A stretch of 17,772 bases of DNA from Pseudomonadota bacterium (GTDB lineage: Bacteria > Pseudomonadota > Alphaproteobacteria > Sphingomonadales > Sphingomonadaceae): the NCBI GenBank assembly GCA_029781465.1, contig JAKOWQ010000130.1:1-17772 (forward strand), in the 5' to 3' direction. Below, in pieces: positions 12,743-17,772 of this stretch. Each line of letters begins with the position of its first letter. Position 1 is the first letter of the stretch. Position numbers and translations under genes: made by a program. The notes beneath the pieces are model-generated. The model made no database searches. It saw only the letters and a list, made by a program, of their open reading frames with translations, and was not told the origin of the DNA.

Positions 12743-13255
12743 TTAGGGCTGCTTGCCTTTGAGCGCGGCAAGCGCTGCGAAGGGGCCGCTCGCTTCCTGA
12801 TCGACGATCCCGGCGTTGCGGCGGGCTTCCTCGGCACTGGGCCCGACGGCATAGGGGTCGATCGCCAGCGCGAGACTTTGCGCCAATGCCTCGCCCAGGT
12901 CGAACGCGCCTTGCGGGGACATCTCGATCTCGTCGAGCTCGGCTTCATCCAGCTCGATCTCGTCGCCGCCGTCCGCCTTGCCCGGCGGCACGAAGCGCAA
13001 GGCCAACGGTTCATCGATCGCCACCGGCAGGTCCTCGCCCGAGACGGCGCAGCTCTGCACGATCGCGGCCTTGAGGCGGCCCTTGGCCAGCACCGCGCTG
13101 CCCTCGGTCTCAAAGCGCAGACTGGCGGTCAGCGCGTCCACCCGCACCAGATCGAAGCGCGCGGCGAGCGCGGCGCATTCCTGCGCCGAGGCTTCCAGCT
13201 CCACGGCTCCAGCAGGCAGGTGGCGCAGGTCGAACAGGCGGCTGAACTCGCTCAT
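12743..13255 (-). CDS. DUF177 (YceD family) protein
   Basis: A 170-aa acidic protein of the DUF177/YceD family. It starts MSEFSRLFDLRHLP, carries the LKAAIVQSCAVSGEDLPVAIDEPLALRFVP block (61-90) and an acidic stretch EIELDEAELDEIE (99-111) before DLGEALAQSLALAIDPYAVGP (119-139), all typical of alphaproteobacterial members. YceD proteins are linked to 23S rRNA or ribosome maturation, usually beside rpmF and plsX; neither gene is present here. It overlaps the upstream chaperone gene by 4 nt (ATGA) and converges on ssb with a 10-nt gap. Confidence 0.88.
   Translation of the reverse strand: MSEFSRLFDLRHLPAGAVELEASAQECAALAARFDLVRVDALTASLRFETEGSAVLAKGRLKAAIVQSCAVSGEDLPVAIDEPLALRFVPPGKADGGDEIELDEAELDEIEMSPQGAFDLGEALAQSLALAIDPYAVGPSAEEARRNAGIVDQEASGPFAALAALKGKQP
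12751..12773. repeat. Inverted repeat downstream of ssb
   Basis: GCTTGCC (12751-12757) and GGCAAGC (12767-12773) are perfect 7-bp complements with a 9-nt loop, 19 nt after the ssb stop and within the last codons of the convergent DUF177 gene. It could end ssb transcripts, but no T tract follows, so the assignment is weak. Confidence 0.3.
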
Positions 13256-13770
13256 CGCGCGATGTTTCCTTCCAGCAGCGCGGCGCCCGAAAGCGCTGCG
13301 AGCGTGGCGGCCAGACGGCGCATTTCCGCAGCCGCCGCTTGCGGACCCGTGCCCTCGATCAAGGTAACATTGCGCTGCACCGCCTGCTCAAGCCCGGCGG
13401 GGTCGGCATCTGCCAGGGCCGCGCGGTAGGCATCGAGCCGTCCGCCCAGCGCGCCCATCAGCTTGCCGATGTGCTTGCCGACCACCAGATCGCCCACCCC
13501 GCTTTCGCGCAGCTGCCCGTCCATGTCGGTCACGAACAGCTCGGTCAGCCGTGCCAGAGGGCGCGCCATCGCCTCGTCGCCTTCCATCCGCAGCAGGACC
13601 AGTGCCAGCACCGCGGTGACCGCGTCGAACCGCCCGGCAACCGTATCGGCTACCCCGCAACGGGCATACCACTGCGGCTCGCGCGCGATCTCGATCACCC
13701 GGTGCCACAGCGCCCGGACTTCGGCGTGGTCGTCGGCGGGGCCGCCAAACAGGCGGGCAAGCAGGGTCAT
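13252..13770 (-). CDS. Ubiquinol-cytochrome c chaperone (CBP3 type)
   Basis: A 172-aa helical protein recognised as a CBP3/UQCC1-type chaperone. Typical features are the short N terminus MTLLARLFG, LWHRVIEIAREPQWYARCGVADTVAGRFDAV (21-51), then ELFVTDMDGQLRESGVGDLVVGKHIGKLMGALGGRLDAY (76-114). In mitochondria CBP3 helps assemble cytochrome b into complex III; a similar role for cytochrome bc1 is expected here. The gene is co-transcribed with DUF177 through a 4-nt overlap and is divergent from bamE across 149 nt. Confidence 0.88.
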   Translation of the reverse strand: MTLLARLFGGPADDHAEVRALWHRVIEIAREPQWYARCGVADTVAGRFDAVTAVLALVLLRMEGDEAMARPLARLTELFVTDMDGQLRESGVGDLVVGKHIGKLMGALGGRLDAYRAALADADPAGLEQAVQRNVTLIEGTGPQAAAAEMRRLAATLAALSGAALLEGNIAR

Positions 13771-13919
13771 CGGTTTGCGGCTCCATCATTCAGCGGGGAT
13801 TAAACCCGCCAGCCCCAAGCGGCCATTGCACCGCGCGCCAAGGCGGCCTAAGGCTTGGCCGCGATAGATCACAGGCGCCGCGCGGGCAATCCCGTCCGGG
13901 GCGATGGAGCAAGGCGACG
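13771..13919. promoter_or_regulatory. Divergent region between CBP3-type gene and bamE
   Basis: This 149-nt gap must hold promoters for both divergent genes. I see two small inverted repeats: GCGGG (13793-13797) with CCCGC (13805-13809), in the leader of the chaperone gene, and GCCAAG (13837-13842) with CTTGGC (13854-13859). No convincing -35/-10 pair could be read on either strand. Confidence 0.3.
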
Positions 13920-14414
13920 ATGCGAGTTACGGCAATGACGATGCGCACTGCGGTGCTGGGCCTTATCCTGGCCGGCGGGCTTTCGGCCTGCGCCTCGATC
14001 AAGGATCACCGCGGCTACATCGTCGATCAGGCGTTGCTCGATTCGGTTGCGCCCGGGCTGGACAACCAGGCTACGGTGGAGCGCACGCTCGGCCGACCGA
14101 CTTTCGTCAGCCAGTATGGCCAGAAGGACTGGTACTACGTCTCGACCAACACCCGCCAGGTGGCCTTTGGCCGTGCCCGCGCGCACGAACAGATGATGGT
14201 CAAGATCAGCTTCGACGCGCAGGGCAAGGTTGCCGCGGTTGAACGCAGCGGGATGGAAAAGGTCGTCAAGCTCAACCCCGATGGCGACAAGACGCCCACC
14301 CTGGGCCGCGAACGCACGTTCTTCGAGGATCTGTTCGGCAACATCGGCACTGTCGGCGCCGCCGGCATGGGCGGCCAGGGCGGCGGCACGGGCGGCGGAC
14401 CGAACGGAAGCTAG
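13920..14414 (+). CDS. bamE: BamE outer-membrane assembly lipoprotein
   Basis: A 164-aa SmpA/OmlA-type protein with a lipoprotein signal (hydrophobic 11-20, lipobox LSAC, Cys24) and a BamE domain: GYIVDQALLDSVAPGLDNQATVERTLGRPTFVSQYGQKDWYYVS (32-75) and VKISFDAQGKVAAVE (94-108). BamE sits at the inner leaflet of the outer membrane as part of the beta-barrel assembly machine. The C-terminal region RERTFFEDLFGNIGTVG followed by a Gly-rich tail (about 146-164) is longer than in E. coli BamE (113 aa) and recalls sphingomonad homologues. ATG 13920 has AAGG nearby; ATG 13935 and 13941 are alternatives. hslV begins 36 nt downstream. Confidence 0.93.
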   Translation: MRVTAMTMRTAVLGLILAGGLSACASIKDHRGYIVDQALLDSVAPGLDNQATVERTLGRPTFVSQYGQKDWYYVSTNTRQVAFGRARAHEQMMVKISFDAQGKVAAVERSGMEKVVKLNPDGDKTPTLGRERTFFEDLFGNIGTVGAAGMGGQGGGTGGGPNGS

Positions 14415-14415
14415 G

Positions 14416-14450
14416 TTGAACGGCGCCGGATCAGGCATATATCCGGCCTC
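14416..14450 (+). promoter_or_regulatory. Candidate hslV promoter within an inverted repeat
   Basis: TTGAAC (14416-14421) is followed after 16 nt by TATATC (14438-14443). TTGAA plus CATAT (14436-14440) also resembles a sigma32-type heat-shock promoter, which would suit hslVU. Initiation about 7 nt later falls at about 14450, next to the hslV ATG at 14451, which has no Shine-Dalgarno sequence; the mRNA may be leaderless. A perfect 7-bp inverted repeat, GCCGGAT (14425-14431) and ATCCGGC (14441-14447), overlaps the promoter and could be an operator or a bamE transcript end. Confidence 0.45.
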
Positions 14451-15008
14451 ATGAACACCTCAAACGAAAGCCACGGGCTGGTCCAGTGGCACGGAACCAC
14501 CATCGTCGGGATCAAGCGGGGCGGTCGCACCGTGATCGCCGGTGACGGCCAGGTAACGATGGGCAACACGGTGATGAAGCCCAACGCGCGCAAGGTTCGC
14601 CGGATCGGAGACGGTTCGGTGATCGCCGGGTTCGCCGGGGCCACGGCCGACGCCTTCACCCTGTTCGAGCGGCTCGAAAAGAAGCTTGAGGCGCACCGCG
14701 GGCAGCTGATGCGCGCGGCGGTGGAACTGGCCAAGGACTGGCGCACCGACAAGTATCTGCGAAATCTCGAGGCGCTGATGATCGTCGCCGACAAGGAGGT
14801 GTTGCTGATCCTCACCGGCAACGGCGACGTGCTTGAGCCCGAGGGCGGGATCGCCGCGATCGGATCGGGCGGCAACTACGCGCTCGCTGCCGCGCGGGCG
14901 CTGTCCGATTATGAGGACGATCCCGAGAAGATCGCCCGCCGCGCGATGCAGGTCGCGGCCGAGGTTTGCGTCTTCACCAACGATCGCGTCACGCTCGAAG
15001 AAGTCTGA
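14451..15008 (+). CDS. hslV: HslV, peptidase subunit of the HslUV protease
   Basis: A 185-aa threonine peptidase related to the proteasome beta subunit. The propeptide ends at HG and the catalytic Thr is T16 in HGTTIVGIKRGG; AGDGQVTMGNTVMKPNARKVRRI (30-52) and FAGATADAFTLFERLE (60-75) are textbook HslV blocks. It forms a double hexameric ring that degrades proteins unfolded by HslU in the cytoplasm. hslU follows after 5 nt. The ATG lacks a Shine-Dalgarno sequence (see the upstream promoter entry). Confidence 0.98.
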   Translation: MNTSNESHGLVQWHGTTIVGIKRGGRTVIAGDGQVTMGNTVMKPNARKVRRIGDGSVIAGFAGATADAFTLFERLEKKLEAHRGQLMRAAVELAKDWRTDKYLRNLEALMIVADKEVLLILTGNGDVLEPEGGIAAIGSGGNYALAAARALSDYEDDPEKIARRAMQVAAEVCVFTNDRVTLEEV

Positions 15009-15013
15009 TCCCC

Positions 15014-16315
15014 ATGACCCAGAACCTGACTCCCAAGGCGATCGTCGCCGCGCTGGACGAGCACATTGTCGGCCAGGCCGATGCCAAGAAGGCCGTCGCG
15101 GTGGCCTTGCGCAACCGCTGGCGCCGCCAGCGCCTGTCCGACGAGCTGCGCGACGAGGTGACGCCCAAGAACATTCTGATGATCGGCCCGACCGGCTGCG
15201 GCAAGACCGAGATCAGCCGCCGCCTGGCCCGGCTGGCCGAGGCGCCGTTCGTCAAGGTCGAGGCGACCAAATTTACCGAGGTCGGCTATGTCGGCCGCGA
15301 TGTCGAGCAGATCGCCCGCGATCTGGTGGAAGAGGCGATCCGGCTGGAAAAGGAGCGCCGCCGCGAGGCCGTGCGCGAGGCGGCGGAGAAGGCGGCGATG
15401 GACCGGCTCCTAAAGGCGCTGGTCGGCGATGGTGCTTCGGAGGCGACCCGCGAGAGTTTCCGCCAGCGGATCGAGCAGAAGGCGATGGACGGCACCGAGG
15501 TGGAGATCGAGGTCGAGGAGGCGCCTGCGATGCCCTTCGACATTCCGGGGATGCCCGGTAATGTGGGCATGATCAACCTGTCCGACATGATGAACAAGGC
15601 GATGGGCCGGGCGCCGACCAAGAAGCGCAAGCTCAAGGTTCCCGAAGCCTGGACCAAGCTGGTCGACGAGGAATGCGAAAAGCGCCTCGACCAGGACGAT
15701 GTCGCGCGGGTTGCCCTTGCCAATGCCGAAACCAACGGGATCGTGTTCATCGACGAGATCGACAAGATCGCAGTAAGCGATGTGCGCGGTGGCTCGGTCA
15801 GTCGGGAAGGGGTGCAGCGTGATCTGCTGCCGCTGATCGAAGGGACCACGGTCGCCACCAAATACGGGCCGATGAAGACCGATCACGTGCTGTTCATCGC
15901 CTCGGGCGCGTTCCACGTCGCCAAGCCCAGCGACATGCTGCCCGAGCTCCAGGGACGCCTGCCGATCCGGGTCGAGCTCAAGGCGCTGTCCGAAGCGGAC
16001 TTCGTGCGCATCCTCTCCGAAACTCGCGCCAATCTGGTCGAACAGTACAAGGCGCTGCTGGCGACCGAGGAGGTGACGCTCGATTTCACCCCCGAAGCCG
16101 TGGGCGAGGTTGCGCGGATCGCCGCGCAGGTCAACGAAGCGGTCGAGAACATCGGCGCCCGCCGCCTCCAGACGGTGATGGAAAAGCTGCTCGAGGAACT
16201 GAGCTTCGAAGCCGAGGACCGCCAGGGCGAAACCGTACGGGTCGATGCCGCCTATGTCAGCGAAAGGCTTGCCGGGCTGGCGAAGGATACCGACCTTTCG
16301 CGGTACATTCTCTAG
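15014..16315 (+). CDS. hslU: HslU, ATPase subunit of the HslUV protease
   Basis: A 433-aa AAA+ unfoldase. Walker A is GPTGCGKT (58-65), the pore loop GYVG (91-94), Walker B GIVFIDEID (242-250), and the sensor-2 block GARRLQT (381-387). The inserted I domain spans about 110-240, and the C terminus LSRYIL (428-433) is the tail that docks into HslV. It feeds unfolded substrates to HslV. ATG 15014 fits the conserved start MTQNLTPKAIVAALD; an open extension back to 14966 lies inside hslV. hslV and hslU are 5 nt apart, clearly one operon, and the PhyH-type gene starts 5 nt after the stop. Confidence 0.98.
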   Translation: MTQNLTPKAIVAALDEHIVGQADAKKAVAVALRNRWRRQRLSDELRDEVTPKNILMIGPTGCGKTEISRRLARLAEAPFVKVEATKFTEVGYVGRDVEQIARDLVEEAIRLEKERRREAVREAAEKAAMDRLLKALVGDGASEATRESFRQRIEQKAMDGTEVEIEVEEAPAMPFDIPGMPGNVGMINLSDMMNKAMGRAPTKKRKLKVPEAWTKLVDEECEKRLDQDDVARVALANAETNGIVFIDEIDKIAVSDVRGGSVSREGVQRDLLPLIEGTTVATKYGPMKTDHVLFIASGAFHVAKPSDMLPELQGRLPIRVELKALSEADFVRILSETRANLVEQYKALLATEEVTLDFTPEAVGEVARIAAQVNEAVENIGARRLQTVMEKLLEELSFEAEDRQGETVRVDAAYVSERLAGLAKDTDLSRYIL

Positions 16316-16320
16316 GCCCG

Positions 16321-16998
16321 ATGGACTACCCAGACCTGGAGCGGTTCGACGATGTCGGAGCCCTGCACCTGCCGGGGGCGGCTGTTCCGGTGCTGGACGC
16401 GCTTGGCACTGCCTTGGCGGCTTGGCCCGACGGACAATCGGGAACGCGAATCGCTGGCGATGGCGCAATCCGTGCATTGCTTGGACCATCCAGCGAGATC
16501 GGCGAGCTTGTAGCGGCGGCGGCAGGCAAGATTATGCATCCCGTCCGGGCCGTCTACTTCGACAAGAATGAAACCAACAATTGGGCGCTGGGCTGGCATC
16601 AGGATCGAACCATCGCTGTGAGGGAACGGGTTGAGCTTCCCGGCTTTGGTCCCTGGACGGTGAAGCAGGGCATCTTACACGTTCAGCCACCCTTCGCCGT
16701 GGTTGCCGGATTGCGGACAATTCGCATTCATTTGGACTTTGTGCCGCATGACAACGCTCCTTTGCTGGTAGCGCTCGGAACGCACCGGATAGGGCTCGTT
16801 GCCGCTGAATGGTGCAGCAAAGTGGCTGCTACATCACCTGTCGTCGCCTGCCTTGCCCAAGCAGGCGATATCTGGATCTACCACACTGCAATTCTCCATG
16901 CCTCAGAGCGAAGCAAACGCGCAGAGCGGCGCCGCGTGCTTCAAGTCGACTACGCTGCAGGTCAACTACCGCCCCCACTCGAGTGGCTTGGCGTCTAG
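16321..16998 (+). CDS. PhyH-family Fe(II)/2-oxoglutarate dioxygenase
   Basis: A 225-aa protein resembling phytanoyl-CoA dioxygenase family members. The iron-binding facial triad can be placed at H93 and D95 (LGWHQDR) and the distal H193 in YHTAILHASERS, with a 2-oxoglutarate-binding Arg probably in ERRRVLQVDYA (202-211). These enzymes hydroxylate small molecules or side chains; the substrate is unknown. It starts 5 nt after hslU, yet codon use differs visibly from its neighbours: GGA, CGA, CCA, GCA and GTA are frequent, and some stretches fall near 53-60 percent GC. That suggests recent acquisition beside an old housekeeping operon. No Shine-Dalgarno sequence is obvious. Confidence 0.75.
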   Translation: MDYPDLERFDDVGALHLPGAAVPVLDALGTALAAWPDGQSGTRIAGDGAIRALLGPSSEIGELVAAAAGKIMHPVRAVYFDKNETNNWALGWHQDRTIAVRERVELPGFGPWTVKQGILHVQPPFAVVAGLRTIRIHLDFVPHDNAPLLVALGTHRIGLVAAEWCSKVAATSPVVACLAQAGDIWIYHTAILHASERSKRAERRRVLQVDYAAGQLPPPLEWLGV

Positions 16999-17030
16999 CG
17001 AGGCCCGCTCTTTCCAGCTACCTTTGAGCC

Positions 17031-17234
17031 ATGCACCAGACACCCGAAGACCGCCCGATCTACCGCCTGCTCACCGGCAAGGACGACCGCGCCTTTTGCG
17101 AGCGCGTGTCCGAGGCGCTGGCGCAGGGCTGGCGGCTTTACGGTTCGCCCAGCATGGCCTGGGATGAAGGGCACCTGTGCATGAAGGTCGCTCAGGCGGT
17201 GGTCTGGCACGAAGCGGACGTGGTGAAGGGCTGA
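17031..17234 (+). CDS. DUF1737 small protein
   Basis: A 67-aa protein with the DUF1737 pattern: YRLLTGKDDRAFCERVSEALAQGWRLYGSPS (11-41), then a short turn and MKVAQAVVW (51-59). Such small proteins are widespread in proteobacteria and have no established role. GAG stands just before the ATG. The last 43 bp overlap the 3' end of the convergent sterol-desaturase gene, so both C termini are encoded by the same DNA on opposite strands. Confidence 0.82.
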   Translation: MHQTPEDRPIYRLLTGKDDRAFCERVSEALAQGWRLYGSPSMAWDEGHLCMKVAQAVVWHEADVVKG

Positions 17235-17772
17235 TCTCCCGTCGGCCTGGCCGTCACCCGGTCAAAGGTTTTCACATAGTCCGGGTGCTCGGTGCCCATC
17301 AGCTTGTCCCACCAGGTGAAATAGAACCCGTAATTGTGGTTGTAGCTGGTGCCGTGGTGCATGTCGTGGTGGGTGGTGGTGCTGATCCATTTGAGCAGCG
17401 GATGGCTGGCCCATCCGGCCGGATGCAGCTCAAGCCCGGCATGGCCCATCGCGTTGCGCAGGATCATCAGCGCGAGGAAGGTGAACAGCACCGGCACCGG
17501 GCTTGGCACCACGGCGGCATAGAGCGGCATGAACAGGGCCATCGCCACTGCCTCGGGCACCGCAAAGGCATAGGCGGTCCACGGCGTCGGGGTGATGGTG
17601 CGGTGGTGGAAGCGGTGAAAGCGCTTGTAAAGCAGCCGGGTGTGCATCGCCCGGTGCACCCAGTAGAAATAGGCATCGTGCGCGATCAGGATCGCGGCAA
17701 GATAGCCCGCGAAGCCGAGCGGCCCGACCTCGCCCCGGTAGCCGTGGAGATAGCTGTTGCGAAAGCCCCAGA
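17192..17772 (-). CDS. Sterol desaturase/fatty acid hydroxylase family protein (partial)
   Basis: The last 192 residues of a gene whose 5' end lies beyond the window edge. The three His motifs of the membrane di-iron family are present: HDAYFYWVHRAMH (HX3H), FHRFHH (HX2HH) and STTTHHDMHHGTSYNHNYG (HX2HH), with hydrophobic spans between them, such as AVAMALFMPLYAAVV. These enzymes hydroxylate or desaturate lipids, sterols or carotenoids in the inner membrane using O2. A start codon inside this piece (GTG 17659) should not be used, since the reading frame continues with conserved sequence to the edge. The 3' end overlaps the DUF1737 gene. Confidence 0.9.
   Translation of the reverse strand, partial: WGFRNSYLHGYRGEVGPLGFAGYLAAILIAHDAYFYWVHRAMHTRLLYKRFHRFHHRTITPTPWTAYAFAVPEAVAMALFMPLYAAVVPSPVPVLFTFLALMILRNAMGHAGLELHPAGWASHPLLKWISTTTHHDMHHGTSYNHNYGFYFTWWDKLMGTEHPDYVKTFDRVTARPTGDQPFTTSASCQTTA

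Noticed and set aside
13837..13859. GCCAAG/CTTGGC repeat upstream of bamE as an operator
   Set aside because: Only 6 bp with an 11-nt gap in GC-rich DNA and no promoter hexamers to anchor it; kept only as part of the intergenic description.
1..17772. Mobile elements, CRISPR arrays, phage genes, toxin-antitoxin pairs or defence systems
   Set aside because: No transposase or integrase motifs, no terminal inverted repeats with target duplications, and no regularly spaced repeats were found; the tRNA-Ser at the left edge has no integrase next to it.

Overview
The window reads as a chromosomal, gene-dense, GC-rich segment of an alphaproteobacterium, most likely of the order Sphingomonadales. The evidence is the mix of genes: an EipA/DUF1134 protein, a COQ9 homologue, a CBP3-type ubiquinol-cytochrome c chaperone beside a DUF177 protein, a BamE with a glycine-rich tail, hslVU, and short FeoA and FeoB without FeoC. 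I see no mobile element, phage gene, CRISPR array or defence island. Most of it is housekeeping sequence. The less ordinary material lies in leaders, gene overlaps, one small membrane ORF and one gene with foreign-looking codons.

Layout. 1-1100: tRNA-Ser(GCT) on the minus strand, then eipA on the plus strand behind a leader with four GANTC sites and a strong 12-bp hairpin. 1073-2367: minus-strand unit of a 33-aa membrane ORF and a DUF983 protein, closed by a good intrinsic terminator, followed by a glycerophosphodiesterase-like gene. 2555-4272: plus-strand aromatic/aspartate aminotransferase coupled to a GNAT acetyltransferase. 8668 down to 4262: a seven-gene minus-strand run of Sco1-type lipoprotein, YcgN-type cysteine-cluster protein, YgjP-type metallopeptidase, DUF4402 protein, a membrane-anchored coiled-coil protein, ribD and ribE, mostly overlapping or nearly so.

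8751-10030: plus-strand pair of a periplasmic ankyrin-repeat protein and COQ9. 10041-12732: feoA-feoB, preceded by a perfect FNR/FixK-type palindrome and a Fur-like palindrome, with ssb 18 nt downstream. 13770 down to 12743: CBP3-type chaperone and DUF177 protein on the minus strand, divergent from bamE. 14451-16315: hslV-hslU, with hslV possibly leaderless. 16321-16998: PhyH-type dioxygenase with atypical codon use. 17031-17772: a small DUF1737 gene overlapping, tail to tail, a sterol-desaturase family gene cut by the window edge.

Recurrent themes are envelope maintenance (EipA, BamE, predicted periplasmic ankyrin protein), respiratory chain and quinone assembly (Sco1, COQ9, CBP3-type chaperone), iron uptake (Feo), flavin synthesis (RibD/RibE) and protein quality control (HslVU). 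All boundaries, motifs and palindromes were read by eye; family names come from recognition of motifs, not from a database search.
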